DNA of 64,000 nt from NCBI GenBank assembly GCA_034675505.1, contig JAUCDD010000027.1, forward strand, positions 96,043-160,042. The letters are read 5' to 3'. The position numbers and the translations under genes are program-made. Positions 19,278-27,897 of the stretch are shown here, in pieces (positions within the stretch are counted from its first letter, which is position 1; the number at the start of each line of letters is the position of its first letter). The notes beneath the pieces were generated by a model. It saw only the letters and a program-made list of their open reading frames with translations, did not search any database and was not told the DNA's origin. Origin of the DNA: Melaminivora sp034675505. GTDB taxonomy: Bacteria > Pseudomonadota > Gammaproteobacteria > Burkholderiales > Burkholderiaceae_C.

Positions 19278-19504
19278 GCTGCCGCAGCCGCGCGGCCCGC
19301 GCCGCCCGTCCGGGCATGGCCCGCCCCCCGGCCCACCTGTTGGCCGGCCCTGTCGGGGGCGCTGTCCGCCGTCCTACATCCTGGCGCGCGGGGGCTGGCT
19401 ATGCTGGCTTGCAGGCGGGCGGCGCGGCCCTGCGGCGCCCGGTTTTTTCTTTTTCCATCTTTTTTTTCTTTCATGGGCCCGGGCCGGGCAGCAAGGAGCT
19501 TTTC

Positions 19505-20149
19505 ATGCGCAAACCTCTCGTCGTCGCCAGCCTGTCGCTGGCCCTGTTCGCCGTCGGCTGCGCCGACATGTCCGACACCCAGCGCCGCACCGCCATGGGG
19601 GCGGGCGTGGGAGCGCTGGGCGGCGCCGCCCTCGGCGCGGTGACGGGCGGCAACGCCGGCACCGGCGCGGTGCTGGGCGCCGGCGTGGGCGCACTGGGCA
19701 CCTACATCTGGTCGCAGCGCATGGAGCGCCAGCGCCAGGACATGCAGGCCGCCACCCAGGGCACCGGCGTGGGCGTGATGCAGACGGCGGACAACCAGCT
19801 CAAGCTGGACATCCCCAGCGACATCTCGTTTGCCACCAACCGGGCCGACATCCAGCCCAACTTCCGCGCCATCCTGGACCGCTTTGCCGACGGCCTGCGC
19901 AACAACCCGAACGCGGACGTGCGCATCGTCGGCCACACCGATGCCACCGGCACCGACGCCATCAACAACCCGCTGTCCCTGGAGCGCGCCACCAGCGTGC
20001 GCAACTACCTGAGCTCGCGCGGCGTGAATGGCGCGCGCATCCATGTGGACGGCCGGGGCTCGCGCGAGCCGGTTGCCAGCAACGACACGGCGGATGGCCG
20101 CGCCCGCAACCGCCGCGTGGAAATCTACATGGGCGAGCGCCAGGGCTGA
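19505..20149 (+). CDS. OmpA-family lipoprotein with glycine zipper
   Basis: This is a peptidoglycan-binding outer-membrane lipoprotein of 214 residues, YiaD-like. The signal ends FAVGC (Cys 19). A glycine-zipper region follows (MGAGVGALGGAALGAVTGGN), then a C-terminal OmpA domain with ISFATNRADIQPNFRAILDR, VRIVGHTDATG and the NRRVEIYM end. The start has AAGGAG 7 bases upstream. The roughly 225 bases before it hold no gene but include a pyrimidine-rich leader at about 19,442-19,474. A strong hairpin terminator follows the stop. Confidence 0.92.
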   Translation: MRKPLVVASLSLALFAVGCADMSDTQRRTAMGAGVGALGGAALGAVTGGNAGTGAVLGAGVGALGTYIWSQRMERQRQDMQAATQGTGVGVMQTADNQLKLDIPSDISFATNRADIQPNFRAILDRFADGLRNNPNADVRIVGHTDATGTDAINNPLSLERATSVRNYLSSRGVNGARIHVDGRGSREPVASNDTADGRARNRRVEIYMGERQG

Positions 20150-20181
20150 CGGGACGCGGCGCCGGGGGGCTTGGTCGAACG

Positions 20182-20205
20182 CCCGGCGCGCGCGCCGGGT
20201 GTTTT
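20182..20205 (+). terminator. Terminator after the OmpA-like gene
   Basis: CCCGGCGCGCGCGCCGGG is an 18-base perfect palindrome followed by TGTTTT, 33 bases after the stop. It also lies just beyond the end of the convergent response-regulator gene. Confidence 0.6.
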
Positions 20206-20210
20206 CGGCG

Positions 20211-20858
20211 TCAGTTCGGCGCCGCCGCGTCGCGCAGCAGGTTGGCCAGCTCGACCGCCGAGCGCACCTGCATCTTCTCGAACACGCGCGCGCGGTGGAC
20301 CTCCACCGTGCGCACGCTGATGCCCAGCTGGTCGGCGATCAGCTTGTTGGGCAGGCCGTCGGTCACCAGGCGCATGACCTCGCGCTCGCGCTCGGTCAGC
20401 TCGTGCAGGCGGTGCGCCAGCAGCTGCTGCTGGCGCAGCAGCGCCAGGTGCTGCTGCGAGGCCTGCAGCGCGGCCTGGATGCGGTCCACCAGCAGGTTGT
20501 CGGAAAACGGCTTCTCGCAGAAATCGAAGGCGCCGCGCTTGACGCTGTCCACCGCCGTGGGCACGTCGGCATGGCCGGTCAGGAAGATCACGGGGATGGC
20601 GGCGGTGTCGCCGCGCCCGGCCATGCGCTCGAACAGCGCCAGGCCGCTCATGCCCGGCATGCGCACGTCCAGCAGCAGGCAGGCGCTCTGGCGGCGGTGC
20701 AGGCCGTTGGCGGTGCGCTCGGCGAGCATGGCCTCGAAGGCCTCGGCGCTGTCGAAGGCCTCGCTCAGCACGCGGCGCGAGCGCAGCAGCCAGGCCAGCG
20801 CTTCGCGCACCTCGGCGTCGTCGTCCACGATATAGACGGTGGAAGGGGGGGAATGCAT
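20211..20858 (-). CDS. FixJ/DctR-type two-component response regulator
   Basis: The 215-residue product has an N-terminal receiver domain (STVYIVDDDAEVREALAWLL, phospho-acceptor Asp in LLLDVRMPGMSGLAL, Lys region FDFCEKPFSD). Its C-terminal LuxR-type helix-turn-helix reads LTEREREVMRLVTDGLPNKL and ISVRTVEVHRARVFEKMQVR. It starts 12 bases after the sensor kinase stop, so it is the cognate regulator. The pair resembles DctS-DctR, which controls C4-dicarboxylate uptake in some proteobacteria, but no dicarboxylate transporter is visible here, so the signal is uncertain. Confidence 0.9.
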   Translation of the reverse strand: MHSPPSTVYIVDDDAEVREALAWLLRSRRVLSEAFDSAEAFEAMLAERTANGLHRRQSACLLLDVRMPGMSGLALFERMAGRGDTAAIPVIFLTGHADVPTAVDSVKRGAFDFCEKPFSDNLLVDRIQAALQASQQHLALLRQQQLLAHRLHELTEREREVMRLVTDGLPNKLIADQLGISVRTVEVHRARVFEKMQVRSAVELANLLRDAAAPN

Positions 20859-20870
20859 GGGGCGGGGGGG

Positions 20871-22937
20871 TCAGTCAGGCTCGCGCGCGGCGGGCAGTGT
20901 GAAGGCAAATACCGTACCACGGGGCTGGCGCGCAGCATGGCCCAGCTGGCCGCCGTGCTGCTCGACCACCGTGCGGCACAGGCTCAGCCCCAGCCCCATG
21001 CCTTCGGCGCGCGTGGTGTAGAAGGGGGTGAACAGGCGGGCCGCGACGTCCGGGGCGATGCCGGCGCCGTTGTCGGCCACCGTGAACTCGATCCAGCCCG
21101 GCGCGGCGCCGCGGGCGCCCAGCTCCAGCACGCGCGGCGCTGCGCCCGGGCCCGCGCCGTCCATGGCCTGCATGGCGTTGCGCGTCAGGTTGAGCAGCAC
21201 CTGCTCGACCATGGTGCGGTCGCACAGCGCCCGGGGCAGGCCAGCCGGCAGCTGCAGCTGCACCTGCACGTCCAGCTTGCGCGCCTGCAGCCGGATGATG
21301 GGCAGCACGGCGTCCAGCAGCTCCTGCGCGGCCACGGGCGCGCGCGCCTGGGTGCGCCGGCGCACGAAGTCGTGCACGCTCTTGATGATGCGGCCGGCGC
21401 GCTCGGCCTGGTGGGCGATGCGCTGCACGGCCAAGCGCACCTCGTCCAGGTCCGGCCCGGCGATGGCGCCGTCCGCGCCGCCGGGCTGCAGCAGGTTCAG
21501 CGAGCCGCTGGCATAGCTGGCGATGGCCGCCAGGGGCTGGTTCAGCTCGTGGCTGAGCAGCGATGCCATCTCGCCCACGGTGGCCAGGCGCGCCGTGGCC
21601 TGCAGCCGCTCGTGCGTGGTGCGCGAGAGTTCCTCGGCGCGGCGCTGCTCGCTCACATCCAGGATGGAGCCCATCCAGCCGGTGTGCACGCCGCGCGCGT
21701 CGATCAGCGGCGCCTCATACACCATGGCGGCAAAGCGCGTGCCGTCCTTGCGCATGAACTCCGACTCGTAGCCGCTGGCGGGCGGCCCGCCGCTGCCCGG
21801 GGCCAGGCGCAGGTCCTGGCGCTGCGCGTATTCCGCGCGGTGCTCGGGCGGCCAGTAGGGCAGGGGCGAGGTGTGGCCGACGATCTCCGCGGCCTCGAAC
21901 CCCACCATGGCGCAGAACGCCGGGTTCACGTAGGTGATGCGGCCGCGCAAATCGCGCGCGCGCAGCCCGGTGACCAGCGAGTCCTCCATGGCCTTGGCGA
22001 ACGCCAGCGCCGTGGCCAGGTCGCGCTCGGCGCGCAGGCGCCGGCGCATGTCGCGCACCAGCACCACCAGCACCGACACCAGGGCCACGGACATCGCCGT
22101 GACCAGCGCCGTGAGCACGTTGGGAAACAGGCTGGGCGCGGCATGCCAGCCGTCCATGCGCAGCACCAGCGTATTGCCCGGCAGCACCAGCAGCTGCTGC
22201 GCGGTGAACATGCGCGAGCCGCGCTGCTGCGCCGCCACCAGCGCCAGCCGCGTGCCGTCGGCCTCGGTGAAGGAGACCTCGCGCGTGCGCTGCAGCTGCG
22301 CCGGCACCATGTCCGACAGCAGCGTCTGCAGCACGTAGGTGGCCACCACGAAGCCGCGCACCTGGCCGGCGTGCGCCAGCGGCAGGCACAGCTCCATCAT
22401 CTCGGCGCCCACCCCGGTGGGCAGGGGCTGGAAGTAGCTGCTGGAGTAGGACGGGCCCATGATGCGCCGGGCGTTGGCGCAGGCCAGCGCGGTCTCGGAG
22501 TGCGCGGCGGCCGGCTCTTGCGGGGAGTCGGGCAGGGCCTGCCAGGGCGAGTGCGCCCTGGCGCGCAGCTGCATGCGCGTGTCGCGCCACTCCAGGCGCA
22601 CCAGCGCACGGCGGCGGCTGAGCAACTCGTCGGCGCGCCCCTGCCAGGCCAGCAGGTCGTCCGTGGCCAGGGGCAGGGCGCGCAGCTCCTGCAGGTTGCG
22701 CGCCAGCGAGGCGCGCACGTCGGCCACGGCATCGACCGCGTCGCGCTCGAGCACGTCCTGCACCTGGCTGGCCTCGTAGCGGCCGGCCAGCCATACCAGC
22801 GTGCCCAGCACCCCGGCCACCAGCACGCCCAGCAGCAGCCACAGCGACCAGCGCCGCCAGGCGCCCAGCGCGCGGCGCAGCCAGCGCGTGAGGCGGTGCG
22901 CGCGCGCCGCCGGGGCGGCCGCTCCCACGGCCCTCAC
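20871..22937 (-). CDS. DctS-like sensor histidine kinase
   Basis: This is an inner-membrane sensor of 688 residues. A first membrane helix (WSLWLLLGVLVAGVLGTLVW) is followed by a large periplasmic domain (about residues 50-260) and a second helix (ALVTAMSVALVSVLVVLVRD). A PAS domain comes next (ITYVNPAFCAMVGFEAAEIV), then the phospho-accepting H-box (ASLLSHELNQPLAAIASYAS). The ATPase domain has N-box EQVLLNLTRNAMQAM and G-boxes VADNGAGI and GMGLGLSL. I start at GTG 22937, which overlaps the nitrilase stop in GTGA, so translation is probably coupled. The layout matches DctS, a C4-dicarboxylate sensor; the ligand is inferred only from that likeness. Confidence 0.88.
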   Translation of the reverse strand: MRAVGAAAPAARAHRLTRWLRRALGAWRRWSLWLLLGVLVAGVLGTLVWLAGRYEASQVQDVLERDAVDAVADVRASLARNLQELRALPLATDDLLAWQGRADELLSRRRALVRLEWRDTRMQLRARAHSPWQALPDSPQEPAAAHSETALACANARRIMGPSYSSSYFQPLPTGVGAEMMELCLPLAHAGQVRGFVVATYVLQTLLSDMVPAQLQRTREVSFTEADGTRLALVAAQQRGSRMFTAQQLLVLPGNTLVLRMDGWHAAPSLFPNVLTALVTAMSVALVSVLVVLVRDMRRRLRAERDLATALAFAKAMEDSLVTGLRARDLRGRITYVNPAFCAMVGFEAAEIVGHTSPLPYWPPEHRAEYAQRQDLRLAPGSGGPPASGYESEFMRKDGTRFAAMVYEAPLIDARGVHTGWMGSILDVSEQRRAEELSRTTHERLQATARLATVGEMASLLSHELNQPLAAIASYASGSLNLLQPGGADGAIAGPDLDEVRLAVQRIAHQAERAGRIIKSVHDFVRRRTQARAPVAAQELLDAVLPIIRLQARKLDVQVQLQLPAGLPRALCDRTMVEQVLLNLTRNAMQAMDGAGPGAAPRVLELGARGAAPGWIEFTVADNGAGIAPDVAARLFTPFYTTRAEGMGLGLSLCRTVVEQHGGQLGHAARQPRGTVFAFTLPAAREPD

Positions 22938-23752
22938 AGCACGCGGTGCGCCAGCGCCGGCAGCTGGCTGCGCACCTGCTGCAGGCGTGCGGGGTCGAGC
23001 GTGGCCAGTACCACGGCGGCGCCGGGCGCGGCCTGCTGCGCCAGCACCTCGCCCCAGGGATCGACGGCCAGGCTGTGGCCCCAGGTGCGCCGGCCGTTCT
23101 CGTGCAGCCCGCCCTGCGCCGGGGCCAGCACGTAGGCCAGGTTCTCGACGGCGCGCGCGCGCAGCAGCAGCTCCCAGTGCGCCTGGCCGGTGGTGTGCGT
23201 GAAGGCGCTGGGCACCAGCAGCAGCTCGCAGCCCTGGCGCGCGTGGTCGCGGTACAGCTCGGGAAAGCGCAGGTCGTAGCAGACCGACAGCCCGGCCTGC
23301 CAGACGCGGCCGTCGCGCGCCGTGATGGCCAGGCGCACCGGCTGGCGGCCGGCGGCGATGGTGCGGGCCTCGTCGAACTGCTCGCGCCCGTTGTCGAAGC
23401 AAAACAGGTGGATCTTGTCGTAGCGCGCCACGCAGCGCCCGTCCGGCGCATACGCCAGCGAGCTGTTGTGCACGCGCCCGGGCTGGTCGGCGGCCAGCGC
23501 CAGCGTGCCGCCCACGATCCACAGCGACAGCTCGCGCGCCGCCTGCGCCAGGAACTGCTGCACCGGCCCGTCGCCGAAGGCCTCGGCGTGGGCCAGCTTG
23601 TCGCGCTCGTGCAGGCCCATGCAGCTCCAGTATTCGGGCAGCGCGGCCAGCTCGGCGCCGGCGCGCGCGGCCTGCTCCAGCAGCGCGCGGGCCTGCTGCA
23701 GGTTGGCCTGCACGCTGGCGCTGGAGACCATCTGGAGGGCGGCTGCTTTCAT
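22934..23752 (-). CDS. Carbon-nitrogen hydrolase (nitrilase superfamily, Nit-type amidase)
   Basis: The 272-residue product has the Glu-Lys-Cys triad of the family: Glu in AALPEYWS, Lys in RYDKIHLFCFD and Cys in GLSVCYDLRFPELYR. It resembles Nit1/Nit2-type amidases, which hydrolyse deaminated glutathione or omega-amides. The start at 23752 overlaps the yhdP stop as ATGA, and its stop overlaps the next start as GTGA. It is therefore the middle gene of a tightly coupled operon. Confidence 0.93.
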   Translation of the reverse strand: MKAAALQMVSSASVQANLQQARALLEQAARAGAELAALPEYWSCMGLHERDKLAHAEAFGDGPVQQFLAQAARELSLWIVGGTLALAADQPGRVHNSSLAYAPDGRCVARYDKIHLFCFDNGREQFDEARTIAAGRQPVRLAITARDGRVWQAGLSVCYDLRFPELYRDHARQGCELLLVPSAFTHTTGQAHWELLLRARAVENLAYVLAPAQGGLHENGRRTWGHSLAVDPWGEVLAQQAAPGAAVVLATLDPARLQQVRSQLPALAHRVL

Positions 23753-26700
23753 GGCTTGTCCTGTGTGCTGGCGGGGGTGGGCGGGGGCGCGGCGGACGGC
23801 GCGCGCTGGCGCGCCACGCGCTGCACGCGCGGCTCGTCCCAGGTGCCGTCGATGCGGAATTCCTGCGTGGCCGCCTGCATCAGCGGGCCGCGCAGGAAGA
23901 CCTGCGCCAGGAAGCTGCTCAGGCCGATCACCGGGTTGATGGCGGTGGCCACCAGCGAGGCCGTGAGGGCGTTGATCTCGGGCACCACGACCACGTGCAG
24001 GTCCTGCGTCTCGTGCTCGATGTCGGCCTTGCCCTCCATCAGCACGGCGGCGTTCACGCCCTTCATCTGCAAATTGTTGGTGCGGGCGACGCCGCGCTCG
24101 ATCTGCACGTCGCCGCGCACGAAGTCGAAGGCGAAGCCTTCGCTGAACACGTCGCGGAAGTCCAGCGTCAGGCGCCGCGGCAGCGACTGCAGGCTGAGCA
24201 CCGACAGCAGCTTGGCCAGGCCCGGGTCGGCCTTCAGGAACTGGCCGGACAGCACGTCCACGTGCAGCTGCCCGGCCATGGAGTGCCAGTCCGGCGCCAG
24301 CGGCGAGCCCACCCAGCCGAGCTGCCCGTCGATGCGGCCCTTGCCCCGGCGCAGCACCCCTTCCATGCCCAGGCGCGCCAGCAGGGCGCCGGAGTCCTGG
24401 ATGTCCAGCGTGAAATCCATGTCGGTGCGCCGCGCGCCGGCGCCGCTGGCCAGCGCCCAGCGGCCGCTGGAGCTGAACACGGCCTCGGGCATGGCCAGGT
24501 TGAAGTGCGCCAGCTGCCACTCGCGCCGGCCGTCCTGGCCCAGGCGGTTGCGCGCCTCGATCTCCAGCCGGCCCAGGCGCCGGCCGCGCAGCTCGAAGTC
24601 CTGCACCACGATGTCCAGCGCCGGCAGCGCCTGGGGCTGGGGCGCATCGGCCAGCAGCGCATCGACCTGCTCCTGCGCCGCCCGGGGCAGCGTCAGGCGC
24701 GCCAGCCGGGCATGGACCAGGCCGGCCCCGGCGGGCGCGCCGTCCGCCGGCGCCGCGCCCGGGCGGTACTCGACGTAGCCGTTGAGCTCGGCGGCGTCCA
24801 CGTTGGCGCGCCAGGTGCTGCCCTGGCGCGAGGCCCCGGCCACCACCCGGTGCAGCGAGCGCCCGCCCGCCGTGAGCGTGGCTGCGCGCAGGCCGACGCT
24901 GGTGGGCAGATAGTCGTGCAGGCTGGCGGGGGCAGGGGCAGCGCCGGTGGCAGGAGCGGCGCCGGGCGCATCGGCCAGCAGCGCCAGCCAGGCATCGGCG
25001 TCGAATTCGTCGAACACCGCGTTGGCCACCACGCCGGCGGCGGGCAGCGCCGGGGGCTCGCGCGCGGCCTCGCCCACGGCGATGGCGCCGCGCAGCACGC
25101 GCGCATTGCCGTCCTCGTCCAGGGCACGCACCCAGGCCAGGCGCGCCAGCGCGCCCAGCTCCACCAGCAGCTCGTCCTCGCGCGGCGCGCTGGCCGAGGC
25201 GGCGGCCTCGCGCGTCAGGCGGCGCTCGAAGCGCAGGGGCAGGGCCTGCGGCGCGGCCTTGCCCAGGGGCGCGGGCGCCTGCAGCGCCAGGCCGCTCAGG
25301 TCGCTGGTCACCAGCAGCTCGGCCACGCCCCGGCGCACGCCCACCGTGAGGGCGTAGGCGGTGCTGCCGCTGGCCTGGCGGGCCAGCCGGGTGAGCGCAT
25401 CCGGCAGGCCGGCGCTGCGCAGGCCTTCGGCGCTGGCCGTGCCCTGGGCGCGCACACGCACCTGGGGCTCGCCGCGCGGCGGCGTGCGCATGCCGCCCTC
25501 CAGCGTGACCGGGCCGCCCAGCGCGCGGCCCTGCACGCCGGCCAGGGTGAAGCCGCTTTCGGTGAACTGCACCGCGCCGCGCGCGCCGCTGACCAGGGGC
25601 GCCTCGGGCACGAAGCGCACGTCGTTGCCGGCCAGCTGCACGCTGCCGCGCACGGCGGACCGCGCCAGCTCGGCCACCGGCAGGTTCAGGCCCAGCTTCA
25701 GCTCGGCGGCGCCGGTGGCGCTGGCCGCGTCCAGCGCGCCATGCGTCAGATCCGCGATGTGCGAGGTGCGCACCAGCGCCAGCATGTCGGCCAGCGGGCC
25801 GGCCACCTGCCCGTCCACCTCGACCACCGGGTGCTCCAGGTCGGCGATGCGCGCACCGGTGCGCTGCACCTGCAGGCGCGGCGCGCCGGCCAGGCTGGCG
25901 GCGGCGTTGCGCACCGTCATGCCGGCGCGCTCGAAGACCAGCTCGCCCGACAGGCCCGACAGCGCCGGCCAGGGCCGCTCGCCGGGCGGCTGCAGGCGCG
26001 CCGGCACGTAGGCGTATTCCACGCCCTTGACCTGCGCGGCGATGCGGAATTCGCCCGGCCCGCCGTGGGCGTAGGGAAAGTCGTGCAGGTCGCCCTTGAC
26101 GCGGAACTGCACCCGGCTGGCGCTGCCGGCGCTGATGGCGTCGCGCACGTAGTGGCGGGCGCTTTGCGGCACGGCCAGCGGCAGGTAGCGGTGTACGCGC
26201 GTGCCGTCGGCCCGGGACAGCGTGCCCGACAGGTCCAGCACGCCCGGAAACCGCGAGCGCGCGGACGAGGCGGCGGCGTCCGCCGTGCGCCAGGCCAGGC
26301 GTGCCTGGCCCTCGGCGTCGGCGTTGGCGAAGCCCAGGTCATCGGCCTGCACGCTGATGCGCTCGCCATCGATCTTCCAGCGCACGCTGCCGGCCAGGCG
26401 CTGCAGCGGCAGCAGCTGGTCCTCGAACACCCCGGGCAGCGCCAGGTGGCCGTCCTGCATGGCCAGCTGGGCCTGGCCGCCGGCCTGCGTCAGCTCCAGC
26501 CGCGCGTCCAGCCCGGACACGCCCGGCACGCGCGCGGGGCCGCCATGCGCGGCCAGGGCCAGGGCGCGCACGCGCGCGCGCAGCTGGTACTGGCGCGGCG
26601 CCGCCAGCGGCCCGCGCCAGCTGGCCTGCAGGCCATCGACCTGGCCTGCGGGGGCATAGGTGTGCAGCGCCTGGTGCACCGTCTCGCCCAGCGGCAGGCG

Positions 26701-27831
26701 CGCGGCGATCTGCGCCAGCGCCGCCAGGTCCAGCCGGTCGGCGCGCAGCTCGCCCTCGCCGCCGCCGCTGCTGCCGCGATCGGTATGGCGCAGCAGCAGC
26801 GCGCCGCCGGGCCAGTGCACGCCTTCCTGGGTGGTGAAGCGCAGGTCGTCGGCGCGCAGCTCGAAGCCGCCGTCCAGCCAGCTGCCGCCCGCGCGGCCGG
26901 TCACCTGGCGCAGCATCAGCGGCTGCAGGCCCGCGCCGAGCGTGGCCTCGACCTCGGACAGGGCCAGGTCCACCGTGCCCCCTACCAGGCGGCCGCGCTG
27001 CACCTCGCCCCAGGCGCGCAGCGCGCCGGCGCCGCGCTCCACGGCCAGCGCGCCCAGCTCGACGTGGCGCTGCAGGCGCGAGACGTCCACGCGCGCAAAG
27101 CCGGCATAGAGCTGGCCGCTCCACTGCTGCCAGTTGCCGCTGTGGCGGCTCAGCAGGGGCTGGCGGAACTGCCCGCGCAGCGAAAAACGCTCGCCCCATT
27201 CGGGGGCGGGCGTGGCGTCCAGGCGCACCGCGTGGCGCCAGCCGCTGTTGCGCACCACCAGGTCGAGCTGCGTGAGCGCCACCGGCGGCGCGCCGCGCAG
27301 CTCGTCCAGGTAGCGCAGCGTGCCGCCCCGGATGGCCACCTCCGGCTGCGCGAACAGCCAGTCGGCGGCGCGGCTGTCGTCCTGGCCGCTGGCGCGAAAG
27401 GCCGTGCCGGCGATGAAGATGCGCCCGTCGCGCGCGCGGCGGATGTCCAGCTGCGGGCCCTCGATATAGATTTGCTCGAACCCCAGGCGCAGCAGCGAGC
27501 GCGGCGACAGCGCCACCACCACGCGCGGCAGCTGCAGCCCGGCGCGGCCCTGCTCGTCCAGCAGCGTCACGCCCGACAGCTGCACGGTGGGGAACACGCC
27601 GGCGCTCTCGGCGCTGATGGCGGCGATGCGCACCGGCACTCCCAGCACGCGCGTGGCCTGCTGCTCCAGCTGCGGGCGCAGGCTGTCGATACGCGGCACA
27701 ATCCAGCCATGCAGGGCCGCCCAAGCGGCCGCCAGGATCAACCAGGCCGCCAGCGTCAGGCCCAGTGCCCACCGCGCAACGCCCGCCACGAATTTCAAAA
27801 GGCGGGAGGGGTGGGCAGGCAGCTCGGTCAT
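23749..27831 (-). CDS. yhdP: YhdP family AsmA-like envelope protein
   Basis: YhdP-type proteins are long bridges that carry phospholipids from the inner to the outer membrane. The 1,360-residue product starts with an inner-membrane helix (WALGLTLAAWLILAAAWAAL), then long repetitive beta-rich stretches typical of AsmA/TamB-like proteins. It ends with the conserved block KGKADIEHETQDLHVVVVPE, INALTASLVATAINPVIGLS. I start at ATG 27831; an ATG 33 bases upstream would add an atypical extension. It is divergent from glnE (66 bases) and overlaps the nitrilase start by 4 bases. Confidence 0.93.
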   Translation of the reverse strand: MTELPAHPSRLLKFVAGVARWALGLTLAAWLILAAAWAALHGWIVPRIDSLRPQLEQQATRVLGVPVRIAAISAESAGVFPTVQLSGVTLLDEQGRAGLQLPRVVVALSPRSLLRLGFEQIYIEGPQLDIRRARDGRIFIAGTAFRASGQDDSRAADWLFAQPEVAIRGGTLRYLDELRGAPPVALTQLDLVVRNSGWRHAVRLDATPAPEWGERFSLRGQFRQPLLSRHSGNWQQWSGQLYAGFARVDVSRLQRHVELGALAVERGAGALRAWGEVQRGRLVGGTVDLALSEVEATLGAGLQPLMLRQVTGRAGGSWLDGGFELRADDLRFTTQEGVHWPGGALLLRHTDRGSSGGGEGELRADRLDLAALAQIAARLPLGETVHQALHTYAPAGQVDGLQASWRGPLAAPRQYQLRARVRALALAAHGGPARVPGVSGLDARLELTQAGGQAQLAMQDGHLALPGVFEDQLLPLQRLAGSVRWKIDGERISVQADDLGFANADAEGQARLAWRTADAAASSARSRFPGVLDLSGTLSRADGTRVHRYLPLAVPQSARHYVRDAISAGSASRVQFRVKGDLHDFPYAHGGPGEFRIAAQVKGVEYAYVPARLQPPGERPWPALSGLSGELVFERAGMTVRNAAASLAGAPRLQVQRTGARIADLEHPVVEVDGQVAGPLADMLALVRTSHIADLTHGALDAASATGAAELKLGLNLPVAELARSAVRGSVQLAGNDVRFVPEAPLVSGARGAVQFTESGFTLAGVQGRALGGPVTLEGGMRTPPRGEPQVRVRAQGTASAEGLRSAGLPDALTRLARQASGSTAYALTVGVRRGVAELLVTSDLSGLALQAPAPLGKAAPQALPLRFERRLTREAAASASAPREDELLVELGALARLAWVRALDEDGNARVLRGAIAVGEAAREPPALPAAGVVANAVFDEFDADAWLALLADAPGAAPATGAAPAPASLHDYLPTSVGLRAATLTAGGRSLHRVVAGASRQGSTWRANVDAAELNGYVEYRPGAAPADGAPAGAGLVHARLARLTLPRAAQEQVDALLADAPQPQALPALDIVVQDFELRGRRLGRLEIEARNRLGQDGRREWQLAHFNLAMPEAVFSSSGRWALASGAGARRTDMDFTLDIQDSGALLARLGMEGVLRRGKGRIDGQLGWVGSPLAPDWHSMAGQLHVDVLSGQFLKADPGLAKLLSVLSLQSLPRRLTLDFRDVFSEGFAFDFVRGDVQIERGVARTNNLQMKGVNAAVLMEGKADIEHETQDLHVVVVPEINALTASLVATAINPVIGLSSFLAQVFLRGPLMQAATQEFRIDGTWDEPRVQRVARQRAPSAAPPPTPASTQDKP

Positions 27832-27897
27832 GGGCGGGCGCAAACGGTAGCCGGGAATTATCACCCTGGGCCCGCGCCGCTTTAGCCTTCCCTTCCG

